Notes: generated by a model from the sequence alone, not told the origin. Shown: positions 24,177-32,847, counted from the stretch's first letter. The stretch: 64,000 nucleotides of DNA from an uncultured Dokdonia sp. (GCF_947492815.1 NZ_CANLOB010000002.1:62001-126000), one strand, 5' to 3'. Numbers and translations: made by a program.

Positions 24177-24675
24177 CTACCGCAACGGATACCCTTTTCC
24201 CACCCACCATGGCTTGATTTCAACTTTAAGTCTTCCAGCTTTCATCATGGAGTCTAGATTTGCTAAACTATCAGCCATTTTAAGGGTAGGTACATTATAT
24301 ACTGTGATTCCTCTTAATTCTCCATCATCTCCAAAAGGTCCAGAAATATCTGCATATCCTAACTCATACATGCGTCCTAAATACGCTTGATGTGCTTTTT
24401 GTAATTTTGTAGCTTCTTCTTCCGATTGATCGCGATTAAGACCCTTCTTTAGGAAAGCCATATAATACTGTTGCATGATCACGGTATCTCCCGTTGCTTC
24501 ATCTACATAATTAAAAATTTGAAAACCATCTGCTTTTAATGTTGCTATTTGAGAAGCGACAGAAATCTTTTTTTCTTCACTTTCTTTTTCTGTAAATATA
24601 TTCTCTTTGAGGTGTGTTTTGTACACAAGAGATACCTATAAATAATAAACAGTAAATAGGGATAAGTGATTTCAT
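24177..24675 (-). pseudogene. YciI-like lipoprotein gene with signal peptide and body in different frames
   Basis: The body (24177-24626 if started at a GTG) is a YciI-related domain: GDTVIMQQYYMAFLKKGLNRDQSEEEA, HQAYLGRMYELGYADISGPFGDDGELRGITVYNVPTLKMAD, IKPWWVGKGYPLR. I have broken it at commas. Flavobacterial relatives are lipoproteins with this body. Just upstream, ATG at 24675 opens a lipoprotein signal (MKSLIPIYCLLFIGISC), but that frame is shifted by one base from the body and stops after 32 codons. The body frame has a TAG directly before the GTG. A single-base indel, real or a sequencing error, near 24610-24630 would join them. If real, the protein is probably no longer exported. Confidence 0.7.
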
Positions 24676-24686
24676 AATAAAGAATT

Positions 24687-25610
24687 TTAGTTGGTTTCTT
24701 TCCAAGTATTAAATGGATGAGTACTAATATAAGAATTGTAATATTTTTTAGTTCCAGTAACCTCTTTCCCAATCCAAGATGGTTGAGCGAAGGATTCGTT
24801 TTCGTTAGAGAGTTCTATTTCGGCGAGTAGAAGACCTTCGTTTTCGCCATAAAATTCATCAATTTCCCATGTCTGCTTGTTGATCGTAACTTCATATCGG
24901 GTTTTGTCTATGATTCCGGGAAGGCAAAGTTTGAGGAGTGTTTCCGCTTTCGCGAAAGCGATCTCTTCCTCCACTTCCATACGCGTCATACCACTATCAC
25001 TAGATTTTCCTTTTATGGTTAAAAAACCTCTATTTCCTTTAGTGCGAATACGTACTGTACGTTCAGGATCAGTACTTAAATATCCTTGTTTGATACGTGT
25101 TTTGGTGTGAGCTGCTTCTTTAAAAGCGTCTGAAGTCAATAAAAACTTACGTTCAATTTCTAAAGAGTTACTTTCGTTCCTGTGAAGGCGGGAATCTTCT
25201 GCAGTTTCAACTTTATCTTCCTCTATTCGCCAAGGCGGGCTTTTCCTATGATCACCTCCATAAAATAAAATGAGCTGATTCCCATCTGGGTCTTTTAGTC
25301 TAGCTTCTCTCCATAACCATGGCTGATCAGTAGGAAGAAGGTCAAAAATTGTGCTATCGCCATGCAAATTTAGATCTTGTAATTCGTTGACTTTTTGATC
25401 TAAGTTTTCTATCTCAAAATAGACGATCACACCTTCATTTGTAGGTAATGTATCTACTTTGTGAATAGAAAATGTACTATCTCCATCTGGACATTCAAAG
25501 CGAGCATACTGCATAGGGACATGCACAATTATTTTTAGCCCTAGTTTTTTATAGAATAGAATAGACGTTTCTACATCTATTGAGGGAATAGTAACTTGAT
25601 TAAGATTCAT
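24687..25610 (-). CDS. Glyoxalase-fold (VOC) and CYTH domain fusion protein
   Basis: Residues 1-120 form one VOC/glyoxalase domain (NLNQVTIPSIDVETSILFYKKLG ... WLWREARLKDPDGNQLILFYGG; shown in parts). Residues about 150-305 form a CYTH domain starting with the ExExK motif in SLEIERKFLL, then IKQGYLSTDPERTVRIR, FLTIKGK and AEIELSNENESF. CYTH proteins act on triphosphates such as tripolyphosphate or thiamine triphosphate. The VOC part is probably a metal-dependent dioxygenase or lyase-like fold without an assigned reaction. These are normally separate proteins. The linker (about residues 122-150) is encoded by repeat DNA also found at 5240 (AEDSRLHRNES). A palindrome copy at 24946-24959 encodes AFAKA in the CYTH part. 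The stop lies 11 bases above the YciI gene. Confidence 0.85.
   Translation of the reverse strand: MNLNQVTIPSIDVETSILFYKKLGLKIIVHVPMQYARFECPDGDSTFSIHKVDTLPTNEGVIVYFEIENLDQKVNELQDLNLHGDSTIFDLLPTDQPWLWREARLKDPDGNQLILFYGGDHRKSPPWRIEEDKVETAEDSRLHRNESNSLEIERKFLLTSDAFKEAAHTKTRIKQGYLSTDPERTVRIRTKGNRGFLTIKGKSSDSGMTRMEVEEEIAFAKAETLLKLCLPGIIDKTRYEVTINKQTWEIDEFYGENEGLLLAEIELSNENESFAQPSWIGKEVTGTKKYYNSYISTHPFNTWKETN
24946..24959. repeat. GCTTTCGCGAAAGC palindrome inside the CYTH part
   Basis: An exact copy, translated as AFAKA between EEEI and ETLLKL of the CYTH domain. Confidence 0.9.
25177..25197. repeat. 21-base dispersed repeat forming the VOC-CYTH linker
   Basis: TTCCTGTGAAGGCGGGAATC plus T differs at one position from the noncoding copy at 5240-5260. 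A further AAGGCGGGCTT half-copy lies at about 25232-25242. Both are translated in the linker between the two domains. Confidence 0.8.
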
Positions 25611-26268
25611 ACTGATGACTTAGTGTTTTGATTTGATGATTACCAATATTTGCTTCTTTATGATAGTTTGTCCCAAGATGAGCCATGGCTTTTGCAATTT
25701 GTGAGGCTTGTGCAGATTTATATTTTTTAAGTGGACCTATCATAAAAAAGTCTGTGACTTTCATTAAAAGTTTAAGTAATTTTTCGCCTTTTCTATCTTC
25801 ATCTGGACGACCATTGATAAAGGCAGGTTTCATAATGTATGTGTTAGGAATTCCAATTTTTAAGAGGTCACGTTCCATTTCTCCTTTGGTACGAACATAG
25901 AAAAAAGGACTCTTGTCTGATGTACCTACAGAAGAAATGACTAGAAAAGTATCTATGCTGTTTTCTTTGGCGAGTTGAGCGGCCTCTATTGGGATGCCAT
26001 AATCAATCTTGTAATATAAGTCTCTATTAGGTGTTTTGGCTTTGGTGGTACCAATACAGCAAAAAATAATGTCTCCTGTAAATTCAGTTTTTACAACATT
26101 CAGATTCAATAAATCACATTTAATTTCTTCGATTTTTGGGTCTGAAAAAGTTGTAGGTCTTCTTGTAAAGAGTTTGATTTTACAATAATTTGGATCTTTT
26201 ATAAGAAGTGCTGTTAAGAGACTTCCTGTGAGTCCTGTTGCCCCTAATATGATGGCTGTTTTTGGCAT
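25600..26268 (-). CDS. NAD(P)-binding Rossmann-fold oxidoreductase (atypical SDR)
   Basis: This 222-residue cytoplasmic protein opens with the dinucleotide-binding loop AIILGATGLTGSLLTALL (GATGLTG), then an acidic-free second strand KIKLFTRRP suggesting NADP preference, IIFCCIGTTKAKT, YYKIDYGIPIEAA, FLVISSVGTS, FFYVRTKGEMERDL and YIMKPAFINGRP. This is the HTATIP2/YbjT-like atypical short-chain dehydrogenase group, whose catalytic substrate is unknown. The stop-proximal end overlaps the start of the VOC-CYTH gene by 11 bases, and its own start abuts the end of the gene at 26268, so these minus-strand genes form an operon. Confidence 0.88.
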   Translation of the reverse strand: MPKTAIILGATGLTGSLLTALLIKDPNYCKIKLFTRRPTTFSDPKIEEIKCDLLNLNVVKTEFTGDIIFCCIGTTKAKTPNRDLYYKIDYGIPIEAAQLAKENSIDTFLVISSVGTSDKSPFFYVRTKGEMERDLLKIGIPNTYIMKPAFINGRPDEDRKGEKLLKLLMKVTDFFMIGPLKKYKSAQASQIAKAMAHLGTNYHKEANIGNHQIKTLSHQYES

Positions 26269-26900
26269 TAGTTACAAGTTTTGTCAGGTGGCTGTTTTAG
26301 TAAACATCCATTAGTATCATAATATTCTGTGTATTCGGTTTTTGTTGTTGTATGTATATTCTCTCTTATGTTATATTTCCAACATCCTATTGGCTGTTTA
26401 TTAATATTAAGTTTGCCAAAAGCTATAGTATCTCCTGTTTTATTGGTTTCTACGATCATATTTGAGTTTTTCAAAGTAGAAAGGTTCTCAAGAAGGTTTT
26501 TGTGTATTTCATTGTATGTTTTTTCAATACTTGTAAAATTAGTTTTCCCCTTTAATTTTGTGATGTTTATATTTAGAGCACAAGCCGATGTATAGCCGTT
26601 TATTGCATAAATGATCCAAGAAGACTTATCATCAATATATTGACCACAAGCTGCTGCGCTACTTGGAGTTTGTATCACAAAAATTTCATCTTCAATAACC
26701 CCTTTGTAAGCTACTTCTACTTTGAGATGATAACTGACTAAATGAGCAGGTGCGTTAAATTCTTTTTTTATAAGTCGACCTTGAAATATTTCTGTAAATG
26801 CATTAAACTTTTTGAAAATAGGTTTTCTATCTACAGGGTAACAAGTGCATGCAAAGCCAGTATAACTAAATAATAGTAATAAAAATAATGAATTTTTCAT
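26268..26900 (-). CDS. Exported protein with TIMP-like N-terminus
   Basis: The internal ATG at 26900 is chosen because it begins a signal peptide (MKNSLFLLLLFSYTGFA); a longer frame upstream adds 13 residues without one. After cleavage the mature protein starts Cys-Thr-Cys, the CxC amino terminus typical of NTR/TIMP-like proteins, followed by YPVDRKPIFKKFNAFTEIFQGRLI, a KVEVAYKGVIEDEIFVI strand pair and CGQYIDDKSSWIIYA. This is the order in bacterial tissue-inhibitor-like proteins. The C-terminal 60 residues (IGCWKYNIREN ... TEYYDTNGCLLK) are a separate MORN-like segment. The one-base overlap with the downstream oxidoreductase indicates one transcript. The role is unknown. Confidence 0.7.
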   Translation of the reverse strand: MKNSLFLLLLFSYTGFACTCYPVDRKPIFKKFNAFTEIFQGRLIKKEFNAPAHLVSYHLKVEVAYKGVIEDEIFVIQTPSSAAACGQYIDDKSSWIIYAINGYTSACALNINITKLKGKTNFTSIEKTYNEIHKNLLENLSTLKNSNMIVETNKTGDTIAFGKLNINKQPIGCWKYNIRENIHTTTKTEYTEYYDTNGCLLKQPPDKTCN

Positions 26901-26958
26901 ATCTGAAAATTGGTACTTACAAGGTATAACAATTTTCAAAATCCGTACCTTGCAAGTA

Positions 26959-28068
26959 ATGGAAACCTCGCTCCCTATACGTAAGATTATTCATGTAGAT
27001 ATGGATGCATTTTATGCTTCTGTAGCACAGCTAGATGATCCTAGTTTACGAGGAAAAGCTATTGCTGTGGGAGGTGGTGGTGATCGAGGGGTAGTAAGTG
27101 CTGCAAGTTATGAAGCCCGTAAGTTTGGTGTGCGAAGTGCGATGAGTGGAGTACTAGCCCGTAAATTATGTCCAGAACTTATTTTTGTGCGATCTGATTT
27201 TGCTAGATATAATGAAGTATCAAAACAAATACGAGAAGTCTTTCATGAATACACAGATCTTGTAGAGCCACTATCATTAGACGAGGCATATCTTGATGTA
27301 ACCGAAAATAAAGTCGGCATGCCTAGTGCTACCGTGATTGCAACATGGATACGTCAAAAAATCAAAGAGAAAACAGGGCTAAATGCTTCGGCGGGAATAA
27401 GCATTAATAAGTTTGTTGCCAAGGTTGCCAGCGATATTAATAAACCTAATGGTCAGAAAACCATTCCACCTGAAGAAGTGGTTGCTTTTTTAGAGACATT
27501 GGATATTCGTAAGTTTTATGGAATTGGAAAAGTAACGGCCGAAAAGATGTATCAAAAAGGCATTTTTACAGGACTCGATATGAAAAAGAAGTCCAAAGAA
27601 TATCTACAACAGCATTTTGGGAAGAGTGGTGCTTATTATTATGATATTGTACGAGGGATTCAACATAGTCAGGTAAAACCCAATCGAATTCGTAAATCAC
27701 TCGCAGCCGAGCGCACCTTTTCTGAAAATATTACATCAGAGGTGTTTATGATAGAGCGTTTAGATCATATTGCTTCAGAAGTTGAGAAACGATTATCTAA
27801 AAGTAACGTGGCTGGTAAAACAATCACTCTTAAAATTAAATATTCAGATTTTACGCTTCAAACACGTAGTAGAACCCTTGATTATTATATACGATCTAAG
27901 GATATTATTCTAGAAATGGCCAAAGAGTTATTGTATCAAGAGAAAATGAAAGATAGTGTTCGCTTATTAGGGATTTCACTTTCCAATTTGAATACGGAAG
28001 ACAAAAAGAAGACAAAAACTGAACCAGAAGAAAAGGAAATCGATGTGCAATTACGGTTTGAGTTTTAG
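26959..28068 (+). CDS. dinB: DNA polymerase IV (Y-family)
   Basis: ATG 26959 is preferred to an in-frame TTG at 26950. The 369-residue enzyme has the catalytic D14-M-D16 in HVDMDAFYASVA, the steric region GDRGVVSAASYEARKFGVRSAM, YNEVSKQIREVF and D108-E109 in SLDEAYLDVTEN. It continues with the thumb (FYGIGKVTAEKMYQKG), and the little-finger domain (RKSLAAERTFSEN, TITLKIKYSDF) is complete. It performs error-prone translesion synthesis. A beta-clamp-binding QLRFEF tail ends the protein. It is divergent from the minus-strand operon with only about 58 bases between starts, so their promoters must overlap. Confidence 0.96.
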   Translation: METSLPIRKIIHVDMDAFYASVAQLDDPSLRGKAIAVGGGGDRGVVSAASYEARKFGVRSAMSGVLARKLCPELIFVRSDFARYNEVSKQIREVFHEYTDLVEPLSLDEAYLDVTENKVGMPSATVIATWIRQKIKEKTGLNASAGISINKFVAKVASDINKPNGQKTIPPEEVVAFLETLDIRKFYGIGKVTAEKMYQKGIFTGLDMKKKSKEYLQQHFGKSGAYYYDIVRGIQHSQVKPNRIRKSLAAERTFSENITSEVFMIERLDHIASEVEKRLSKSNVAGKTITLKIKYSDFTLQTRSRTLDYYIRSKDIILEMAKELLYQEKMKDSVRLLGISLSNLNTEDKKKTKTEPEEKEIDVQLRFEF

Positions 28069-28147
28069 TCGTAGGGCGGAAAAGCATTCCTGTAATTTTA
28101 CTTTTCTGAATGGAGACCTCAAGCGCGTATGGTGTTTTGTTGAGTAC

Positions 28148-28216
28148 GCTTTCGCGAAAGCGAAGTTTACGAGATTCACGACTGAAAGGAGAGCGCAGCG
28201 GTAAAGCGTGTAAAAC
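28148..28216. repeat. Palindrome-led compound repeat
   Basis: An exact GCTTTCGCGAAAGC at 28148-28161 is followed by GAAGTTTACGAGATTCACGA, GAGAGCGCAGCGGTAAAGCG, a diverged copy of the block at 6148. In the 311-base gap 28069-28379 the only other signals are a possible -7 box and a hairpin. Confidence 0.7.
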
Positions 28217-28243
28217 CATTTTTTAAGATGTATAAAAAACTCG

Positions 28244-28363
28244 TATCTTTACCTCGATGTCAAGTAAAAGTTGGACATACTTACCTTTATTACTGAAATT
28301 TCTTATTAAGAGGAATCCAGAATAGCCTTTGATTGCCTGATTTTAAGTAACTTTAAAGCAATC
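28244..28363 (+). promoter_or_regulatory. Possible promoter and leader hairpin of hmgA
   Basis: TATCTTTA at 28244-28251 resembles the phylum -7 box. About 80 bases later GATTGC (28331-28336) and GCAATC (28358-28363) with a TTTTAA/TTTAAA inner part form a hairpin just before the start codon. No -33 match is clear. Confidence 0.35.
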
Positions 28364-28379
28364 TAAATTCTTACAATAC

Positions 28380-29540
28380 ATGCCTTTTTATCATAGACTA
28401 GGAGAAATTCCTCCTAAACGTCATACTCAATTCCGTAAACCCGACGGAACGTTGTACTCAGAACAATTATTTGGAACCATTGGTTTTGATGGAATGAGTA
28501 CCAATAGTTATCATATGCAACGACCTACACAGGTCAAAGAAATCCGTAAGCAGTATTCTGTAGCGCCAAAAATAGCGTTGGAGAATAGCATAAAATCCTA
28601 TCGTTTTAGAGGGTTTCAAATTGCACCGGAACAAGATTATTTGGAAAGTCGTAAACCTGTACTCACCAATAGTGATTGTACAATTATTTTGGCGGCACCT
28701 AAGCAAAGAACTCAAGACTATTTTTATAAAAATACGGATGCCGACGAACTTATATTCATACATAAAGGCTCTGGGAAATTGCGTACACACTTAGGAAATT
28801 TAGATTTTAAATATGGAGACTATTTATTAATTCCGCGAGGCGTGATTTATAAAATAGATTTTGATACAGATGATAATAGGCTTTTTATTGTAGAATCTCG
28901 CAGACCTATCTATACCCCTAAACGTTATCGCAACTGGTTTGGGCAATTGTTAGAACACTCTCCATTTTGTGAACGCGATTTGCGTCAGCCATATGAATTA
29001 GAAACCAATGATGAGAAGGGAGATTTTCTGATCAAAGTAAAAAAGCAAGACGATATTTTTGAAATGGTCTATGCGTCTCATCCTTTTGATGTAGTTGGAT
29101 ATGATGGGTATAACTATCCGTATGCGTTTAGTATTCATGATTTTGAACCAATAACAGGGCGAATACATCAGCCGCCTCCTGTGCATCAAACTTTTGAAAC
29201 GGATGCTTTTGTAGTGTGTAGTTTTGTGCCTCGTAAGTATGACTATCATCCGCAAAGTATTCCAGCACCTTATAATCATAGTAATATAGATAGTGATGAG
29301 GTACTGTATTATGTAGATGGGGATTTTATGAGTCGTTCTGATGTAGAGGCAGGTCATATTTCATTACACCCAGCTGGAATTCCCCATGGTCCACACCCAG
29401 GAACGGTAGAGAAAAGTATTGGCAAAGAAGGTACTGAGGAACTCGCCGTGATGGTAGATACCTTCAAGCCTTTAAAGGTTTGTGAGGCAGCGATGGGAAT
29501 CGCGGATGAGAGTTATCACACATCGTGGCTAGATCACTAA
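28380..29540 (+). CDS. hmgA: Homogentisate 1,2-dioxygenase
   Basis: The 386-residue non-heme iron cupin opens the aromatic ring of homogentisate in tyrosine and phenylalanine catabolism. Recognisable parts are MPFYHRLGEIPPKRHTQF, the N-domain YGDYLLIPRGVIYKIDF, SHPFDVVGYDGYNYPYAFSI, the iron-site region PPPVHQTFETDAFVVCSFVPR, YHPQSIPAPYNHSN, DEVLYYVDGDFMSR and HPAGIPHGPHPG near the end, with the expected His and Glu ligands. The length is that of the shorter bacterial type. It precedes the CCC-motif and hppD genes, the latter producing its substrate, so the three are a catabolic cluster. Confidence 0.95.
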   Translation: MPFYHRLGEIPPKRHTQFRKPDGTLYSEQLFGTIGFDGMSTNSYHMQRPTQVKEIRKQYSVAPKIALENSIKSYRFRGFQIAPEQDYLESRKPVLTNSDCTIILAAPKQRTQDYFYKNTDADELIFIHKGSGKLRTHLGNLDFKYGDYLLIPRGVIYKIDFDTDDNRLFIVESRRPIYTPKRYRNWFGQLLEHSPFCERDLRQPYELETNDEKGDFLIKVKKQDDIFEMVYASHPFDVVGYDGYNYPYAFSIHDFEPITGRIHQPPPVHQTFETDAFVVCSFVPRKYDYHPQSIPAPYNHSNIDSDEVLYYVDGDFMSRSDVEAGHISLHPAGIPHGPHPGTVEKSIGKEGTEELAVMVDTFKPLKVCEAAMGIADESYHTSWLDH

Positions 29541-29631
29541 TCAATTTTTAAAAAGTTCACTACTGTCTGCCATCAAGCAGGTTTTCGAAAACAAAAGTAA
29601 CCACCAATAAAAGCGTATAAAATTAATATAT

Positions 29632-30126
29632 ATGTCAAATAACAAATTACCAGCAGATCCATTATCATTAATATTAGGAATTCTTGCCCTTGTGCTAGGG
29701 GTAGCAGGATGTTGTTGTTATGGAATCACAGCCTTAATACCATTGATTATGGCAATCATAGGTCTTGTCGCAGCTAATAAAAGTTTAAAATTATACGAAG
29801 AAAACACTGAAGGGTTTTCTGAAATAAGTAGAAGTAATGTCTCCATGGCAAGAATCATCAATATTATAGCTGTTGTCTTTAATGGACTAATAGTTTTAGT
29901 ATTTATAGGAATATTTATCATATATGGAACATTTCTTTCTTCTGCGATTATGGATGAGTATAAAAATGGAGATTTTAATACTAGTGATCCTTATGAATGG
30001 GAGACAGATACCCTTTATGATTATGAACAAGAGTATGAGTATGATACCATAGAAGTTGATACTATAGAGATCGATTCAACAATCAGATACGAAATAAAAG
30101 AAATAGAAACCACAGAAAACCAATAG
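29632..30126 (+). CDS. CCC-motif membrane protein
   Basis: This 164-residue inner-membrane protein has two hydrophobic spans (about 13-46, around AGCCCYGITALIPLIMAIIG with three consecutive cysteines, and about 73-101) and an acidic, repeat-like cytoplasmic or periplasmic tail (DTLYDYEQEYEYDTIEVDTI). Flavobacterial proteins of this shape are known as CCC-motif membrane proteins. Their function is not known. It ends one base before the hppD start and sits between hmgA and hppD, so it is part of that transcript. A role in uptake or regulation of aromatic catabolism would be speculation. Confidence 0.8.
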   Translation: MSNNKLPADPLSLILGILALVLGVAGCCCYGITALIPLIMAIIGLVAANKSLKLYEENTEGFSEISRSNVSMARIINIIAVVFNGLIVLVFIGIFIIYGTFLSSAIMDEYKNGDFNTSDPYEWETDTLYDYEQEYEYDTIEVDTIEIDSTIRYEIKEIETTENQ

Positions 30127-30127
30127 T

Positions 30128-31288
30128 ATGAGTAAGGATATACAACCCGTAAATTACGGACTGGAAAAAATATTTGAAGGAGCGCAAGATTTTTTACCCT
30201 TATTAGGTACAGACTACGTTGAATTTTATGTAGGAAATGCTAAGCAAGCAGCTCATTTTTATAAAACAGCTTTTGGGTTTCAGTCTTTTGCTTATAAGGG
30301 CTTAGAGACTGGGTCTAGAGATGAAGTAAGTTATGTGTTAAAGCAGGATAAAATCAAAATTGTGTTGACCACACCATTGAATAGTAAATCACCTATTAAC
30401 GATCATATTGTAAAACATGGTGATGGTGTAAAGGTGGTCGCTCTATGGGTAGAAGATGCACGAAAATCTTTTGAAGAAACCACCAAAAGAGGTGCTAAAC
30501 CTTATATGGAACCTACCGTTGAAACTGATGAGCATGGAGAAACAGTAAGAGCTGGTATTTATACCTATGGAGAGACTGTACATATGTTTGTAGAACGTAA
30601 GAATTATAAAGGTGCGTTCCTTCCAGGATTTAGAGAATGGAAATCTGATTATAATCCAACGTCTACAGGTTTAAAATATATAGATCACATGGTAGGTAAT
30701 GTGGGTTGGGGTCAAATGAATACATGGGTAAAATGGTATGAAGAAGTCATGGGGTTTGTAAACTTCTTGTCATTTGATGATAAACAAATTCATACAGAGT
30801 ACTCCGCATTAATGAGTAAAGTAATGAGTAATGGGAATGGACGTATTAAATTCCCAATTAATGAACCTGCTAAAGCTGCAAAAAAATCACAAATAGAAGA
30901 ATATTTGGATTTTTATGAAGGGGCAGGTGTGCAACATCTCGCGATGGCTACCGATGATATTATTAAAACAGTAGCACAATTAAAAGCAAGAGGTATTGAG
31001 TTTTTACCACCACCACCGCAAACCTATTATGATGATATCCCACAACGATTAGGAGAGCATATGAAGGTGATGAAAGAAGATATTGAAAAACTACAAGAAC
31101 TTTCTATCCTTGTAGATGCTGATGAGGATGGATATTTACTACAAATATTCACAAAGCCATTAGAAGATAGACCCACCTTATTTTTTGAAATTATTCAGCG
31201 TATGGGAGCCAAAGGTTTTGGAGCAGGAAACTTTAAAGCCCTTTTTGAATCTATAGAAAGAGAACAGGAACAAAGAGGTACGTTGTAA
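30128..31288 (+). CDS. hppD: 4-hydroxyphenylpyruvate dioxygenase
   Basis: The 386-residue protein has two VOC-type halves. Iron ligands fit H187 (YIDHMVGNV), H270 (AGVQHLAMATDD) and E354 (LFFEIIQRMG). Other conserved parts are FGFQSFAYKGLETGSR, PPPPQTYYDDIPQR and the final GFGAGNFKALFESIEREQ. It converts 4-hydroxyphenylpyruvate to homogentisate, the substrate of HmgA encoded upstream. A strong intrinsic terminator follows at 31362. The start lies one base after the CCC-motif gene stop, so translation is coupled. Confidence 0.96.
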   Translation: MSKDIQPVNYGLEKIFEGAQDFLPLLGTDYVEFYVGNAKQAAHFYKTAFGFQSFAYKGLETGSRDEVSYVLKQDKIKIVLTTPLNSKSPINDHIVKHGDGVKVVALWVEDARKSFEETTKRGAKPYMEPTVETDEHGETVRAGIYTYGETVHMFVERKNYKGAFLPGFREWKSDYNPTSTGLKYIDHMVGNVGWGQMNTWVKWYEEVMGFVNFLSFDDKQIHTEYSALMSKVMSNGNGRIKFPINEPAKAAKKSQIEEYLDFYEGAGVQHLAMATDDIIKTVAQLKARGIEFLPPPPQTYYDDIPQRLGEHMKVMKEDIEKLQELSILVDADEDGYLLQIFTKPLEDRPTLFFEIIQRMGAKGFGAGNFKALFESIEREQEQRGTL

Positions 31289-31361
31289 TTTTTCTTTCAT
31301 ACTTTGATAAACTCAATGTAGATTTCACTTACGTGAAAATGTACACTTTATAAATACTGAT

Positions 31362-31397
31362 AAAGCGGCTACCTGAAAAGGTAGCCGCTTTTGTTTT
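31362..31397 (+). terminator. Rho-independent terminator after hppD
   Basis: AAAGCGGCTACCT GAAA AGGTAGCCGCTTT is a perfect 13-bp stem with a GAAA tetraloop, followed by TTGTTTT. It ends the hmgA-hppD transcript. The sequence 31398-31556 holds nothing else I can identify. Confidence 0.92.
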
Positions 31398-31556
31398 AGT
31401 GAGATAATATGCTTCTATTTATAGATGTCTGAAGCGATGACATTTAATTGCATGACAATAGCCAAGTCTTTAATTTCCAGTGCTTACACCGATGTTGTTT
31501 TTCAGGATTAGATACCTAGTATTCTTGTGTCGAGGTAGTCCATTGTATTACCGTAA

Positions 31557-32582
31557 TTAATTAATGTTTATAGTGTCGCCACAACCTGAATTTGCAGTAT
31601 ATACCTTTGAGGTAGTACTTTTAAAAGATCTAGTGTTACTTACTTTAGTGACAGTTTGTAGATACCCATCCCGTTTACAACTCCAAACAGCCGTGCGTCC
31701 AGGTCCTATTTCTGTTCCTCTATTATTGCTCCCATTAGATCCTATGTAAATAGTGCTAGAAGAGTTGTTTTTTAACGTTACGTTGTCAGTTCGAGATGCA
31801 CCTTCTGCTCTGCGTCTGTTTTCTAAGATAGCTTGACCTTCTTCACTTGCCCAGTATTCATCATTCTTCTTTTTGGCATAAGCATCATCTGCTTTTGCAC
31901 CGTTATATAGTGTCTCTAGATTTTTTCTGTCTTGAGAAGTCATCGTGTATGAAGCTTGTTTTTCTTTCATTTTCTTTAGATACTCTCTTACCAATTTTTC
32001 AGGGTCTTTTGCCATTAATTCTTTATACTCTGGACTGCTACCTTCACCACTTGGTCTTTCATTAAGTGCAGCTTCTTTAAGTTGCTTCCAGAATTTTCCT
32101 TTCTTTTTTTTCTTCCCTGTTTTTGATGCACTTCCATCTAAAATCATGATAGATCGTATTTCACTAAAACCGGTTTGATCTTTAGATATGCCATGAAGAA
32201 AGAATATGTAATTATCAAAGGCAACGTATCCTCTATTGTATCCTGTATGGTGAAGGATTGAAGTGTTTGGAAATCCTACATACTTGATGGCGCTTATACT
32301 GATGCCATTGTAGTTACTTGACAATGCAGTTTTACCATCATCCAAAACTTTAGAAATAGTGATCCCAGAAGGAAGCCCTTGGTATTGGTGTTTTTCAATT
32401 TTGTTTTTATAAGTTGTTACCTCTTGTGCAGCTGGTTCTCCTTTGTCATTTTTATACAAATCACCATATACTTGATATGTAGCATCTGGTCCATGTGCAT
32501 CTATAGTTTCAAAAAAAGATTGTTGAGCAGTTACTGTTATACTAAACGATAAGAGTATGATTAAAAAATTAATTGTTTTCAT
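31557..32582 (-). CDS. Secreted protein of unknown function with basic central region
   Basis: No family is recognised. The 341-residue product has a signal peptide (1-19, ending VTAQ). The first 150 residues are beta-rich and resemble a periplasmic repeat-free domain (NGISISAIKYVGFPNTSILHH, GYVAFDNYIFFLHG). A lysine-rich stretch (KTGKKKKKGKFWKQLKEAA) and a coiled-coil-like charged part (about 180-255) follow. The last 75 residues form a beta domain (NVTLKNNSSSTIYIGSNG, GPGRTAVWSCKRDGYLQTV). There is no T9SS tail, so it is probably periplasmic. It is isolated, opposite in direction to hppD. Confidence 0.65.
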   Translation of the reverse strand: MKTINFLIILLSFSITVTAQQSFFETIDAHGPDATYQVYGDLYKNDKGEPAAQEVTTYKNKIEKHQYQGLPSGITISKVLDDGKTALSSNYNGISISAIKYVGFPNTSILHHTGYNRGYVAFDNYIFFLHGISKDQTGFSEIRSIMILDGSASKTGKKKKKGKFWKQLKEAALNERPSGEGSSPEYKELMAKDPEKLVREYLKKMKEKQASYTMTSQDRKNLETLYNGAKADDAYAKKKNDEYWASEEGQAILENRRRAEGASRTDNVTLKNNSSSTIYIGSNGSNNRGTEIGPGRTAVWSCKRDGYLQTVTKVSNTRSFKSTTSKVYTANSGCGDTININ

Positions 32583-32712
32583 TGTACTATGGTTTTGTTT
32601 TCTTGGGGCTAAAGTATTTTCTAATGGACAACAATTAGATGGAGACTTTCTGAGTAACCGTATTTATTTCTAAAATGTATGTTTTGGATGATATGGTATT
32701 TTCTTTCTATCC

Positions 32713-32726
32713 GCTTTCGCGAAAGC
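32713..32726. repeat. GCTTTCGCGAAAGC palindrome, intergenic
   Basis: An exact copy, extended by one base pair on each side by CC/GT mismatch. Together with the hairpin below it is the only structure in 32583-32847. Confidence 0.9.
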
Positions 32727-32766
32727 GTGTAATCGTAAAAAACGAGTCTTAAGGTGTTTGATCCAA

Positions 32767-32800
32767 ATAAAAAAGACTTACCTAATTATAGATAAGCCTT
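32767..32800 (-). terminator. Terminator of the repeat-lipoprotein gene (minus strand)
   Basis: On the minus strand AAGGCTTATCTA TAAT TAGGTAAGTCTT forms a 12-bp stem with two G-U pairs, followed by a run of T. It lies 48 bases beyond the stop at 32848. Confidence 0.75.
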
Positions 32801-32847
32801 CTTTAAAAAAAACGTGTCCCCCAACTCGTTTACAATATATATGTTGG

